Assembly: GCF_004803505.1 (NCBI RefSeq)
Contig: NZ_SSWH01000001.1
Coordinates: 248,001 to 312,000 of the forward strand
Direction of reading: 5' to 3'
Length of the DNA: 64,000 nucleotides
From: Arthrobacter echini
Lineage (GTDB): Bacteria; Actinomycetota; Actinomycetes; Actinomycetales; Micrococcaceae
The first letter of the stretch is position 1, and every line of letters begins with the position of its first letter. Shown piece after piece: positions 32,429 to 41,067 of this stretch. The notes under the pieces were generated by a model that was given only the letters and a program-made list of their open reading frames with translations, had not been told where the DNA came from and did not search any database. The position numbers and the translations under genes are program-made.

Positions 32429-33409
32429 GTGAGTACACCAGGAACACGGAACCCGGACGACGACGGCCGGCAGCGGGCTGATACTCCACAGGACCCGACA
32501 GAAGCGATGGATCTCGGGCGCTCCAGTAGCGGGTCGAGTACCGTCGGCAGCGCGGGCAGCACTGCAGCGAACGACGACGACGGCGGCGACTACGTTCCGG
32601 GGATGTACTCGGACTCCTCGGCCGACACATCACCGACCCGTCAGACGCCCGCCCCGGTCTCCGCCTCGAAAGATACGGACTCTGCCTCGTCCCGCGGGCC
32701 CAGGACACAGGAGAACACCCGGGTGGTCCCGGTCACCGTGACCCGGACGTTCGGCGATCCGGGAACCAGAGGCACCGATGACTTCGCGAAGACGCGCACG
32801 GCCACTGTCATCGCGGGCGGCCCCAGCGCGGAGGACCGGAAGATCCTCCACCAGCGCGAGAAGGAGCACTTCAGCGGCATGAAGTTCGGCTCGGGGTTCT
32901 TCGGGTGGCTCACCGCCACCGGGATGTTCGTGCTGCTCACCGGGGTGATCGGCGCCATCGCGGCGCTCGTGGGTGCGGGCTCCGACCTCTCGACGACGGA
33001 CATCACGAACGGCTCGGGCGAGGCCCAGACGGCGGGCATCGTCGCAGCCGTCATCTTCGGCGTCGCCCTGCTGATCTCGTACTTCGCGGGTGGTTATGTC
33101 GCCGGCCGGATGGCCCGTTTCAGCGGCGCCAAGCAGGGTGTGGCGGTGTGGCTCTGGGCGGTCATCGCGGCCGTGATCATCACCATCATCAGTCTCATCG
33201 TCGGGAACCAGACCAATGTCACCGCCGGATTCCGGAACCTGAACCTGCCGTCCATCGCCGATCTCACCGTTCCGGGTCTCATCACCCTGCTCGTCGTCGC
33301 GGCGATCGCTCTCCTCGGAGCAGTACTCGGTGGTCTTGCCGGCATGCGCTACCACCGCAGGGTCGACCGGACGGACTACGAGGCCATCGCCCAGCCAGAA
33401 ACGCGGTGA
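32429..33409 (+). CDS. Membrane protein with long disordered N-terminus
   Basis: This 326-residue protein has a first ~140 residues rich in D, S, T and R and predicted disordered. They are followed by KFGSGFFGWLTATGMFVLLTGVIGAIAAL and three further helices to about residue 310. A glycine-rich GGYVAGRMARFSGAKQG loop joins helices 2 and 3. The layout is common in actinobacterial envelope proteins of unknown role. AGGAGGA precedes the GTG start. A perfect 22-bp terminator follows. Confidence 0.75.
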   Translation: MSTPGTRNPDDDGRQRADTPQDPTEAMDLGRSSSGSSTVGSAGSTAANDDDGGDYVPGMYSDSSADTSPTRQTPAPVSASKDTDSASSRGPRTQENTRVVPVTVTRTFGDPGTRGTDDFAKTRTATVIAGGPSAEDRKILHQREKEHFSGMKFGSGFFGWLTATGMFVLLTGVIGAIAALVGAGSDLSTTDITNGSGEAQTAGIVAAVIFGVALLISYFAGGYVAGRMARFSGAKQGVAVWLWAVIAAVIITIISLIVGNQTNVTAGFRNLNLPSIADLTVPGLITLLVVAAIALLGAVLGGLAGMRYHRRVDRTDYEAIAQPETR

Positions 33410-33428
33410 CCGCCAGGATACCCATCAG

Positions 33429-33476
33429 TGACAGGGGAGGGCCCCGACTCCACTGAGTCGGGGCCCTCCCCTGTCA
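33429..33476. terminator. Perfect 22-bp bidirectional terminator hairpin
   Basis: The left arm, running from TGACAGGGG to CCGACTC, and its exact complement flank a 4-nt CACT loop between convergent genes. It is the strongest hairpin noted in the window. Confidence 0.9.
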
Positions 33477-33485
33477 TCCGGGTGC

Positions 33486-34403
33486 TCAGGGCGTCGGCAT
33501 TCCGCCGTTCACGTTCAGCGTCTCACCGATCACGTAGCTCGACTCCGGGGATGCCAGGAAGACGTAGGCCGGTGCCACTTCCGTCGGCTGGCCCGCGCGG
33601 CCCAGCGGAGTGGATTTGCCAAACTCCGGGAGAGCCTCCGTCGGCTGGCCGTCCGAGGGCTGCAGCGGAGTCCAGATGGGACCCGGCGCCACAGCGTTCA
33701 CGCGGATGCCCTTGGGTGCGAGCTGCTGCGCGAGTCCCTTGGTGAAGGCGTTGATCGCGGCCTTCGTGCTCGCGTAGTCCACGAGGGTGGGCGAGGGCTC
33801 ATAGGCCTGGATGGAAGTGGTGTTGATGATCGTGGACCCCGGCCCCAGGTGCTTGAGCGCCTCCTTGGTCACACGGAAGAACGAGTAGATATTGGTCTTG
33901 AACGTGTGGTCGAGCTGCTCGTCCGTGAGTTCCTCCAGCGACTCCACCGCCACCTGCTTGCCGGCATTGTTCACGAGGATGTCCAGCCCTCCGAGCCCCT
34001 CCGCGGCCTGCTGCACCAGGGAGACGCAGTACTCCGGGTCCTTGAGGTCGCCGGGAATGCAGATGGCCTTGCGCCCCTCCGCCTCGATGATCCCCTTGAC
34101 GGTCTGCGCGTCCTCTTCCTCCTCGGGGAGGTAGGACAGGACGACGTCCGCGCCTTCTCGCGCGTAGGCGATGGCCACCGCAGAGCCGATACCGGAATCC
34201 GCGCCCGTGATGAGCGCCTTACGCCCGGTCAGGCGCCCCGTACCGCGGTAGGAGGTCTCCCCCCGGTCCGCCGTGGGTTCCAGCTCGGATTCAAGTCCCG
34301 GCTCGGACGTGCTCTTCGCCGGCGGTTCGATGCTCTCGAAGCGCGTCACGGGGTTCTGGAAGGTGTACTGATCGGTCGATCGTGCAGTGCTCTCGGTCGT
34401 CAT
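33486..34403 (-). CDS. SDR-family oxidoreductase (YghA-like)
   Basis: This 305-residue short-chain dehydrogenase has a ~55-residue N-terminal extension (through GETSYRGTGRLTGRKAL) as in YghA/general-stress SDRs. The nucleotide loop is TGADSGIGSAVA, the NNAGKQ motif is present, and the catalytic S...YxxxK lies in NTTSIQAYEPSPTLVDYAST followed by K. The end ETLNVNGGMPTP is typical. It probably uses NAD(P)H on aldehydes or ketones. The ATG is preceded by CAGGGAG on the minus strand. Confidence 0.88.
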   Translation of the reverse strand: MTTESTARSTDQYTFQNPVTRFESIEPPAKSTSEPGLESELEPTADRGETSYRGTGRLTGRKALITGADSGIGSAVAIAYAREGADVVLSYLPEEEEDAQTVKGIIEAEGRKAICIPGDLKDPEYCVSLVQQAAEGLGGLDILVNNAGKQVAVESLEELTDEQLDHTFKTNIYSFFRVTKEALKHLGPGSTIINTTSIQAYEPSPTLVDYASTKAAINAFTKGLAQQLAPKGIRVNAVAPGPIWTPLQPSDGQPTEALPEFGKSTPLGRAGQPTEVAPAYVFLASPESSYVIGETLNVNGGMPTP

Positions 34404-34579
34404 GATTGTTCTCCCTGTGCAGAGTGCGTGCCCGCGCCTCGAAGGCTGCGGAAGGGTCAATGGCTGAGCTCTGAAAAACTAAGCCTGCTGATAATTTTAG
34501 GGGCGCGACCATGGGGGTACAAGTTCAGCGAGGAGCCGCCGGCCACCTTGCGTGGCGTACGGAGTGCAGGTACCGCAGG

Positions 34580-34678
34580 TCAGAAGAGGACGGTGAAGAA
34601 GCCGGCACCGATACCCAGGACCAGGGCGACGACGACGAGCCAGACGATCGGGGTGCTGAGCTTGCGCAGGTAGTTCAT
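34580..34678 (-). CDS. 32-aa single-helix membrane peptide
   Basis: This ORF encodes MNYLRKLSTPIVWLVVVALV followed by LGIGAGFFTVLF, one membrane helix with a basic N-terminus. There is no Shine-Dalgarno, but TAGACT lies nine bases before the ATG, which could give a very short or absent leader. It is placed alone between the SDR and the flavin reductase gene. Function is unknown; it may be chance. Confidence 0.45.
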   Translation of the reverse strand: MNYLRKLSTPIVWLVVVALVLGIGAGFFTVLF

Positions 34679-34743
34679 GGTGGCGCCAGTCTAGCCGCCA
34701 CGCCTGCACCGACCCCCCCCCGGTCGCCCGGTCGCAGGACGGC

Positions 34744-34749
34744 TAGTCT
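34744..34749 (+). promoter_or_regulatory. -10 box of the flavin reductase gene (leaderless)
   Basis: TAGTCT, TCACTC, then ATG at 34756. Confidence 0.55.
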
Positions 34750-34755
34750 TCACTC

Positions 34756-35385
34756 ATGCGCAAAGACATCGCCCCGGATCCGGAGGCCGGCAGGACCTTC
34801 TACAAGTTCCTGACCTCCGTCATCGTCCCCCGCCCTATTGCCTGGGTCTCCTCGACGTCGGCGGACGGCGTGGACAATCTCGCCCCGCATTCCTTCTTCA
34901 CCCTTGCCTCCGTGAATCCGCCGATCGTGCAGTTCACGTCCGTCGGCGTCAAGGATTCCCTGCGCAACATCCGGGCAACGGGCGAGTTCGTGGTCAGCCT
35001 CACTCCGGAGAAGCTGTTCGAGGCCGTCAATGCGACCGGCACCAACTTCCCGCCCCACGTCAGCGAGTTCGACGCCGCAGGCCTCACCCGCGAGCCGAGC
35101 ACCACGGTCCGGCCACCCCGTGTGCTCGAGTCCCCCGTGGCGCTCGAATGCCGTCTGCACCACATCCTGGAGATGGGTGACTGCACCCTCGTGTTCGGCG
35201 AAGTACTTCATGCGGTGGTCTCCGAGGACGTGCTCGACGGCGAGCTGCCCGATATCACGGCGCTGAAGCCGCTGTCCCGCCTCGGGAAGAACCAGTGGGG
35301 AGCGCTGGGAGAGATCCTCGCAATCAACCGCATACCGGTCGAGGACTGGCCGGGCTCGTTCGAGGGCTCCGAGCAGGACCGCTGA
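34756..35385 (+). CDS. Flavin reductase-like protein
   Basis: This 209-residue FMN-binding split-barrel protein has SVIVPRPIAWVSSTSADGVDNLAPHSFF near its N-terminus, the family signature, then FTSVGVKDSLRNI and EFVVSL. Members reduce free flavin with NAD(P)H or act as oxygenase partners. A monooxygenase partner is not adjacent. It is followed 128 nt later by the desaturase gene. Confidence 0.88.
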   Translation: MRKDIAPDPEAGRTFYKFLTSVIVPRPIAWVSSTSADGVDNLAPHSFFTLASVNPPIVQFTSVGVKDSLRNIRATGEFVVSLTPEKLFEAVNATGTNFPPHVSEFDAAGLTREPSTTVRPPRVLESPVALECRLHHILEMGDCTLVFGEVLHAVVSEDVLDGELPDITALKPLSRLGKNQWGALGEILAINRIPVEDWPGSFEGSEQDR

Positions 35386-35442
35386 GGCGGGCGCCTGCCG
35401 CGTCGGAACCAACTCGTGCAGGGTGGACACAGCATGTGCCCA

Positions 35443-35448
35443 TATACT
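35443..35448 (+). promoter_or_regulatory. Putative -10 of the desaturase gene
   Basis: TATACT within CATATACTGG, about 65 nt before the ATG. No well-spaced -35 was found. Confidence 0.35.
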
Positions 35449-35479
35449 GGTGTCATCTGCGGGTTAGCACCCCACCCTT

Positions 35480-35502
35480 GGCTGGGAAGCCTTCCACCAG
35501 CC
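35480..35502 (+). other. Hairpin in the desaturase 5' leader
   Basis: GGCTGG and CCAGCC pair around an 11-nt loop, ending 11 nt before the ATG, so it is near or over the ribosome site. It could modulate translation. Confidence 0.35.
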
Positions 35503-35513
35503 TCAGGGATTTC

Positions 35514-36596
35514 ATGAGCATTGCCGCCACCCCCCGCACCGTTCGCATCTCGAAGCCGAACGACGTCGTCGCCTCCTACTCCGTCCTGCTGAAGCAGGTG
35601 CGCAAGGAGGGTCTGCTGAACCGCCGACGACGCTTCTACATCTCGGTGTTCGCCTGCCTGACCCTCGCCATGGGCGCGGCCTGGACCGGGTTCGCGCTGC
35701 TCGGGGACACCTGGTTCCAGCTCCTCATCGCCGCAGCCCTCGGCGTCGTCCTCACGCAGGTGGCCTTCCTGGCCCACGAGGCCTCGCACCGGCAGATCTT
35801 CAGGAGCCGCGGAGCCAACGACTGGTCGGGGCGCATCCTGGCCGCCGGCGTCGTGGGCATCAGCTACGCATGGTGGATGGACAAGCACACGCGTCACCAC
35901 AACGATCCGAACACGAAAGGCAAGGACCCGGACATCGAGGTGGATACCATCTCGTTCCTGGAGGAGGACGCCGCGAAGGCCAAGGGCATCCAGGCGTGGA
36001 TCACCCGCCGCCAGGGCTATCTGTTCTTCCCGCTGCTGACCATGGAGGGCATCAATCTCCACGCCCGCTCGATGGGAACCCTGTTCGCCCGCCGAGAGGT
36101 CAAGGGCCGCTGGGTGGAGCTCGCACTGCTCGGCGCCCGGTTCGGCGCCTACCTGGGCATTCTGTTCTGGTTCCTGCCCGTCGGCATGGCGTTCGCGTTC
36201 CTCGGTGTGCAGCTGGCCGTGTTCGGCGTCTACATGGGCGCCAGCTTCGCGCCGAACCACAAGGGCATGCCCGTGGTGCCTAAGGACAGCAAGCTGGACT
36301 TCTTCCAGAAGCAGGTCCTCACCTCACGCAACATCCGCGGCGGCTCGTTCGTGAACAACGCCTTCGGCGGACTCAACTTCCAGATCGAGCACCACCTCTT
36401 CCCCGACATGCCGCGCCCGCACCTGCGCCGCGCCGCTGTCATCGTGAAGGAGCACTGCGAGCGCCTGCGCGTGCCCTACACGGAGGTCGGCGTCGCCGCG
36501 TCCTACGGTGCCGTGGTGTCCTACCTGAACCGCGTGGGACTCGCGGCGCGCGATCCCTTCGACTGCCCCATGGTCAACCGCTACCGCCGTCCCTGA
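35514..36596 (+). CDS. Membrane fatty-acid desaturase
   Basis: This 360-residue acyl desaturase has the three histidine boxes HEASH (88-92), HTRHH (125-129) and QIEHH (290-294), which bind the di-iron centre, and about four membrane helices. The N-terminal segment is cytosolic. It introduces a double bond in acyl-lipid or acyl-CoA chains, a common cold or membrane-fluidity response. AGGGAT precedes the ATG. A leader with a hairpin is present, suggesting post-transcriptional control, which is unproven. Confidence 0.9.
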   Translation: MSIAATPRTVRISKPNDVVASYSVLLKQVRKEGLLNRRRRFYISVFACLTLAMGAAWTGFALLGDTWFQLLIAAALGVVLTQVAFLAHEASHRQIFRSRGANDWSGRILAAGVVGISYAWWMDKHTRHHNDPNTKGKDPDIEVDTISFLEEDAAKAKGIQAWITRRQGYLFFPLLTMEGINLHARSMGTLFARREVKGRWVELALLGARFGAYLGILFWFLPVGMAFAFLGVQLAVFGVYMGASFAPNHKGMPVVPKDSKLDFFQKQVLTSRNIRGGSFVNNAFGGLNFQIEHHLFPDMPRPHLRRAAVIVKEHCERLRVPYTEVGVAASYGAVVSYLNRVGLAARDPFDCPMVNRYRRP

Positions 36597-36699
36597 GAAC
36601 CACCCTCGACGGCGTCCGTCCAGCCCGACGTCGGTCCTTCAGAACGTGGACGCACCGGAACGATCGGCGGCGATGGCGTTGTCCAGGCGGGACAGATAC

Positions 36700-37548
36700 C
36701 TACGCGTTCCAGAGGCCGTACGAGTCCGCGAGGGATGAGATCTTCTGCGCGCGGGCCAGTCGCGGCAGGTACGACCCGTCACCCACCACGGCGCCGGCGG
36801 CGTGGTCGCGCAGGAGTTCGGCGGCCCAGGATATCTCGGAGTCGCTCGGCGAGAGTCCCTTGTTGATGGTGTCGGTGGCCTCGGTCAGCAGGCACAGCTT
36901 GCCGGTCATCCCCATCGACGCGGTCACCCTGCATGCCTCGAGCAGTTCGTCGCCCAGCGCGCCGACGGTCGGGCCGTCGATCGGACCGGGAAGCTGCCCT
37001 ACACGGGAGGCGACCACGAGTTTGGACCGCGCGTAGGCCAGGGCCATCGGATCGTCCGAGGCCCCGGTGTCGCGGCGGAAGTCGCCCACGCCGAACGCGA
37101 GCCGGAAGGTACCCGGAGCGCTGGCGATCGCCGTCGCATTCTCGATCCCGACTGCGGACTCGATCAGCGCCAGGACCGGGGTCCCCGCCGTCAGCCGCAT
37201 GGCCGTGTAGGTGACCTGCTCGGGTTTCTCCGTCTGCGCCAGCATGACCCCGCGTAGACCAGGAGCCTTGGACAGGGCAGCGAGGTCGTCGGCCCAGTAC
37301 TCGGTCTCGATGGCGTTGACACGAACCCAGGCGGTCATGCCGGTGGACAGGGCCTCCACCACGCGCTCACGCGCTGCGGGCTTCTCCGGCCCGGGCACGG
37401 CGTCCTCCATGTCGAAGACCACCGAGTCCGCCTCGGAGGTCAGCGCCGGGATGAAATTGTCCTCGGAAGCAGCGGAGGCCAGCAGCCAGGATCGCGAGAG
37501 CTTGGCGGGGAGCGCTGCGGCGCGACTGTTCCTGAGGGAAGTTGGCAT
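36700..37548 (-). CDS. HpcH/HpaI-family CoA-ester lyase (CitE-like)
   Basis: This 282-residue TIM-barrel protein of the citrate lyase beta-subunit family carries RSWLLASAASEDNFIPAL, DSVVFDMEDAVPGPEKPAAR, WVRVNAIETEYWADDL and VLALIESAVGIENA, whose acids bind Mg. Members cleave malyl-, citramalyl- or beta-methylmalyl-CoA. The start was taken at an ATG with TAATGT six bases upstream; a TTG two codons earlier overlaps the spacer. It is divergent from a TPP enzyme gene 267 nt away, which may hint at a shared 2-oxoacid pathway. Confidence 0.85.
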   Translation of the reverse strand: MPTSLRNSRAAALPAKLSRSWLLASAASEDNFIPALTSEADSVVFDMEDAVPGPEKPAARERVVEALSTGMTAWVRVNAIETEYWADDLAALSKAPGLRGVMLAQTEKPEQVTYTAMRLTAGTPVLALIESAVGIENATAIASAPGTFRLAFGVGDFRRDTGASDDPMALAYARSKLVVASRVGQLPGPIDGPTVGALGDELLEACRVTASMGMTGKLCLLTEATDTINKGLSPSDSEISWAAELLRDHAAGAVVGDGSYLPRLARAQKISSLADSYGLWNA

Positions 37549-37554
37549 GATCAA

Positions 37555-37560
37555 ACATTA
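37555..37560 (-). promoter_or_regulatory. -10 box of the CoA-ester lyase gene (leaderless)
   Basis: TAATGT, TTGATC, then ATG at 37548 on the minus strand. Confidence 0.5.
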
Positions 37561-37815
37561 CTGATCCCGGCTGTGTGTTTTCCAGCGGAGCTCCTCGTCC
37601 GAGGCCGTCGCACGATGATCGGCCTTCCAAGGATCCCCCGGTGTCGTGGGCGTCCACTATAGTGACGACGTCGGGCGCTTGCGGGCGTCGTGCCTGAAAA
37701 AGAGGCAATAAGGGTGGATCAGCCCGAGTCATATACGTCAAGAAGCTCACCAATGCCTCGCCCGCGTGCGCCCTGCGACGCCGGCCCAGGGGCGTCCGTA
37801 CCGAAAAGACTCCTG

Positions 37816-39459
37816 ATGACCACTGTCTCCGCCCGGATCCTGTCCGCCCTGCAGCCCTATGTCACCGACGTCTTCGGCGTGATGGGCAACGGCAACGCCT
37901 ACTTCCTCGACGCCGTGATGGCAGCGCGCGGATCGCTGCACTACACCGCCGTCCGGCACGAGGCCGGTGCGGTCGCCGCCGCCGATGCTTACTTCCGCGC
38001 CACCGGCCGCATCGCCGTCGCCACCACCACCTACGGCGCCGGCTTCACGAACGCACTGACACCGCTGGCCGAGGCGGTCCGGGCGCAGGTCCCGCTCGTG
38101 CTCGTGGTCGGGGATGCTCCCACCACCGGGCTCCGTCCCTGGGACGTGGACCAGACCATGGTGGCTGCGGGCCTCGGCGTCACCACCTTCACGGTCTCCG
38201 CCGCCGCGCCGCTCGAGATCACGACGGCGGCGATCGATCACGCGCTACGCCGGCGGGAGGCGGTGGTCCTGGCCATCCCCTACGATCTCGCCGGAGCAGA
38301 GGCCATGGATGAACCTGCGCCCGCACCCCTCGAGACCGTCACGGCGCCCGCGCCGTCGCCCGACGACGTCGGGCGCATCGCCGCGCTGCTCACCTCGGCC
38401 GAGCGTCCGCTCATCCTGGCAGGGCGGGGTGCCTGGCTCAGCGACGCGCGGGACGCCGCCGCCCGACTCGCGGAGACGCTCGGTGCGCTCCTGGCGACCT
38501 CCGGGCTCGGTGCCGGCCTCTTCGGTGACGATCCGGCCGCGCTGGGGATCGCCGGCGGGTGGGCGTCGGAGCGTACCGCGCATCTGGTGGAGCAGGCCGA
38601 CGTCGTCCTCGTCCTGGGTGCCAGGCTGAACCAGTTCACCACCCGCTTCGGCGACGCCTTCGACAGCGCTGCGCACATCGTCCAGATCGACATCTCCGAC
38701 GAGGCGACGTCCCCCCTCGTCACACAGTTCCTGCGCGCGGATGCACGCAGCGCAGCGGAGGCGCTCCTGACCGCAGTGCCGCGTCGGAACGAGAACCGCT
38801 GGCGGGACGCCGTGGATTCCCGGAATGCACACGACGCGAGGCCAGACGGCGATCGCGCCGCGCCCGACGGTCGCCTGGATCCCCGCAGCCTGTGCCGGAG
38901 GCTGGACACGCTGCTGAGCGCTGACCGCACAGTGGTGCAGGACGGCGGCCACTTCATCGGCTGGGCGCCGGGTTATCTTCGTGTGCCGTCCCCCAACCGC
39001 ATGATCATGGTGGGTACGGCCCTCCAGAGCATCGGCCTCGGCTTCCCCAGCGCCGTGGGCGCCGCGCGCGCCCTGCCCGACTCCACGGTGGTGCTCTGCA
39101 CGGGTGACGGCGGTGCGCTGATGGCTCTTGCGGATCTCGACTCGTTCATCCGCACGGCACGCCGCGCCGTGATCGTCGTGTTCAACGATGCCGCCTACGG
39201 GGCCGAGATCCACCAGTACGCCGTCCGGGGCATCGACGCCGGCCCCATGATGATCGACGAGGTGGACTTCGCAGCCCTGGCCACGGCGCTCGGTGCACGC
39301 GGCCGGACGATCAGCAGTTTCGGGGACCTCGACGACGTCGCCGCCTGGCTGGGCTCCGACGACGACGGCGTGCTCCTGCTGGACTGCAAGGTCTCGCAGC
39401 AGGTCGTGGCGCCGTACATGCAGGAGCTCGTGGCCGTCGCGACCGGCGCGCAGGAATAG
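37816..39459 (+). CDS. Thiamine-diphosphate enzyme (acetolactate synthase-like)
   Basis: This 547-residue three-domain ThDP enzyme has the activating glutamate E49 in AVRHEAGAVAAADAY, a central domain (about 190-330) and the cofactor motif GDGGALMALADLD to VVFNDAAYGAE near residue 430. It resembles catalytic-type acetolactate synthase relatives that act on 2-oxoacids (decarboxylases, carboligases), but no regulatory subunit is adjacent, so a catabolic function is more likely. The ATG chosen follows a weak TCCTG; in-frame starts upstream extend into non-conserved sequence. Confidence 0.85.
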   Translation: MTTVSARILSALQPYVTDVFGVMGNGNAYFLDAVMAARGSLHYTAVRHEAGAVAAADAYFRATGRIAVATTTYGAGFTNALTPLAEAVRAQVPLVLVVGDAPTTGLRPWDVDQTMVAAGLGVTTFTVSAAAPLEITTAAIDHALRRREAVVLAIPYDLAGAEAMDEPAPAPLETVTAPAPSPDDVGRIAALLTSAERPLILAGRGAWLSDARDAAARLAETLGALLATSGLGAGLFGDDPAALGIAGGWASERTAHLVEQADVVLVLGARLNQFTTRFGDAFDSAAHIVQIDISDEATSPLVTQFLRADARSAAEALLTAVPRRNENRWRDAVDSRNAHDARPDGDRAAPDGRLDPRSLCRRLDTLLSADRTVVQDGGHFIGWAPGYLRVPSPNRMIMVGTALQSIGLGFPSAVGAARALPDSTVVLCTGDGGALMALADLDSFIRTARRAVIVVFNDAAYGAEIHQYAVRGIDAGPMMIDEVDFAALATALGARGRTISSFGDLDDVAAWLGSDDDGVLLLDCKVSQQVVAPYMQELVAVATGAQE

Positions 39460-39464
39460 CATCT

Positions 39465-39505
39465 GTGTCCGATAGTGTCCGTGTCCGATAGTGTCTGTCT
39501 CCGAT
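39465..39505. repeat. Short tandem repeat GTGTCCGATA
   Basis: GTGTCCGATAGTGTCC is followed directly by GTGTCCGATAGTGTCT and a partial third unit GTCTCCGAT in the gap after the TPP gene. Confidence 0.85.
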
Positions 39506-39545
39506 GGAGCCGATGCGCACCATCGACCCTGCTGCACCGGCTCCG

Positions 39546-39551
39546 TAGGAT
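39546..39551 (+). promoter_or_regulatory. -10 box of the VOC gene (leaderless)
   Basis: TAGGAT, GGGCCG, then ATG at 39558. Confidence 0.55.
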
Positions 39552-39557
39552 GGGCCG

Positions 39558-39992
39558 ATGAGCGATGTGAAGCAGGTCCAGGTGACCTTCGATTGTGCGG
39601 ATCCGCGTGAGGTGGCGCAGTTCTGGAAGGGTGCGCTGGGTTATGTGGACCCGCCCGTTCCTGCGGGCTTCGATTCCTGGGACGCCTTCGACGCATCCCT
39701 GCCCGAGGAACACCGCGGCCGGGCCTGGGCGTGCCAGGATCCCGACGGCGTGGGTCCGCGCCTGTTCTTCCAGCGGGTGCCCGAGAGCAAATCGGTGAAG
39801 AACCGGCTGCATCTCGACGTGCGCGTAGGGGTCGGGCTGACCGGCGGCGAGCGCGTCACAGCGCTGGAAACCGAGGCGGACCGGCTGGTGTCCCTCGGCG
39901 CACGCCGCCTCCACCTGCTACCTGCCGACGGCGTGGATGAATCCTGCCTCGTCATGCAGGACGTCGAGGGAAACGAGTTCTGCCTGGACTAG
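39558..39992 (+). CDS. VOC-family (glyoxalase-like) protein
   Basis: This 144-residue protein of the vicinal oxygen chelate superfamily begins VQVTFDCADPREVAQFWKGALGY and ends CLVMQDVEGNEFCLD, typical of the glyoxalase-like domain of actinobacteria. It contains KNRLHLDVRV in the middle with a candidate metal histidine. Members include lyases, dioxygenases and resistance proteins; no function can be inferred. Confidence 0.85.
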   Translation: MSDVKQVQVTFDCADPREVAQFWKGALGYVDPPVPAGFDSWDAFDASLPEEHRGRAWACQDPDGVGPRLFFQRVPESKSVKNRLHLDVRVGVGLTGGERVTALETEADRLVSLGARRLHLLPADGVDESCLVMQDVEGNEFCLD

Positions 39993-40184
39993 ACGCCCCT
40001 TCTGATGACGATAATCAGATGATTACGGCGTGACCGCCGGCTTCTTTGTTGCGCCGCCTCGATGCGCTCGGGACGTCACCTGGGTGCCCTGGCTCACCCG
40101 AGATCCGCAGAGCGAGTTATACCTATCCTCCAGCCAGCTCGGGTTGCGAGAGCCCATTTGAAAACAAGCTGCAACCGTCCTAAA

Positions 40185-40205
40185 GTTGAGTCATACCCAC
40201 TCAAG
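40185..40205 (+). promoter_or_regulatory. HAIR element (HspR operator) upstream of hsp20
   Basis: GTTGAGT-CATACCC-ACTCAAG matches the HspR-associated inverted repeat (CTTGAGT-N7-ACTCAAG) at 13 of 14 arm positions. It lies about 45 nt before the hsp20 ATG, where the repressor HspR would block the promoter until heat stress. Confidence 0.85.
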
Positions 40206-40250
40206 TAAGGGACTGCACCGAGTGGGACACTTCAAGTTGAGGAGGAAACG

Positions 40251-40703
40251 ATGGCAACCACTTTCGATCCATTCCGTGACCTGGACCGGCTCCTGAACGG
40301 AGCGATGCGAACCCCCGCATCAGCAGCGATGCCGATGGATCTGTACCGCAAGGGCGAGGAGTTCGTCGCCCATGTAGACCTCCCGGGAGTCAACCCCGGC
40401 TCCATCGACATCGACGTCGAGGACCGCACGCTGACCATTCGCGCGGAGCGCTCCCAGGATTCGAACGACCAGGTGCAGTGGCTGTCCCACGAGCGCCCGT
40501 CGGGTACTTTCGCCCGCCAGGTGACACTGGGGTACGGCGTGGCCCTGGACAAGATCTCCGCCGAATACCGCGACGGCGTCCTGACCCTGACGATCCCGGT
40601 GGCCGAAGAGGCGAAGCCGCGCAAGATCAGCGTCAGCCATGCGGGCAACGGTCAGGAGATCAAGGGCAGCACGGTCGACTCCGACGAGGACGACAACAGC
40701 TAG
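40251..40703 (+). CDS. Hsp20/alpha-crystallin small heat-shock protein
   Basis: This 150-residue ATP-independent chaperone binds unfolding proteins in the cytosol. The N-terminus is FDPFRDLDRLLNG, the alpha-crystallin domain spans about residues 30-125 (VDLPGVNPGSIDIDVEDRTL, ERPSGTFARQVTLG, EYRDGVLTLTIPVAEEAKPR), and the acidic C-terminus ends DSDEDDNS. GGAGGAAAC before the ATG is a strong ribosome site. A HAIR operator upstream indicates HspR control, and a hairpin terminator ends the unit. Confidence 0.93.
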   Translation: MATTFDPFRDLDRLLNGAMRTPASAAMPMDLYRKGEEFVAHVDLPGVNPGSIDIDVEDRTLTIRAERSQDSNDQVQWLSHERPSGTFARQVTLGYGVALDKISAEYRDGVLTLTIPVAEEAKPRKISVSHAGNGQEIKGSTVDSDEDDNS

Positions 40704-40731
40704 TAGCCGGACGTCGGCACGTAACTGATCT

Positions 40732-40769
40732 GGACGGCGGTGAGCGAGGGTACTCGCCCACCGCCGTCC
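40732..40769 (+). terminator. Hairpin terminator of hsp20
   Basis: GGACGGCGGTG and CACCGCCGTCC pair, with an inner GCGAG/CTCGC, in the gap after hsp20. Confidence 0.8.
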
Positions 40770-41067
40770 GGCGTTCAACGGGCATCTGGCAGCCACCGGG
40801 TGGCGACAGCGCCCGTCGATGATGCCATATCCGATCGGACGTGGGAAGAGCCGGAAGGTCTGGAGGGCAGCGGCGCCCGCGGACTACCATGAGTCGAATC
40901 CGATGGATCCACCGCCGGAGCCGTTGACGGTGTGCAGGGTCTCCATCGGGCTTCGCAGGATGGGAGACGCAGAATGCCCGTGACGAGAAAACCTGCACTT
41001 CGATCACCACCGACGTGTGCGGCGGCATTCGTTGAAGCCTCCCTTGCGAGAAGGAAAGGACCACAAG
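40770..41067. other. Intergenic DNA, nothing recognised
   Basis: These 298 bases show no gene-like frame on the plus strand. Open frames on the minus strand cross into the neighbouring genes and show no similarity. The ribosome site AAGGAAAGGA of the next gene is at its end. Confidence 0.5.

Noticed and set aside
37658-37663. TATAGT as promoter of the ThDP enzyme gene.
   Set aside because: No -35 at suitable distance and about 150 nt from the start, so the evidence is too weak to list.
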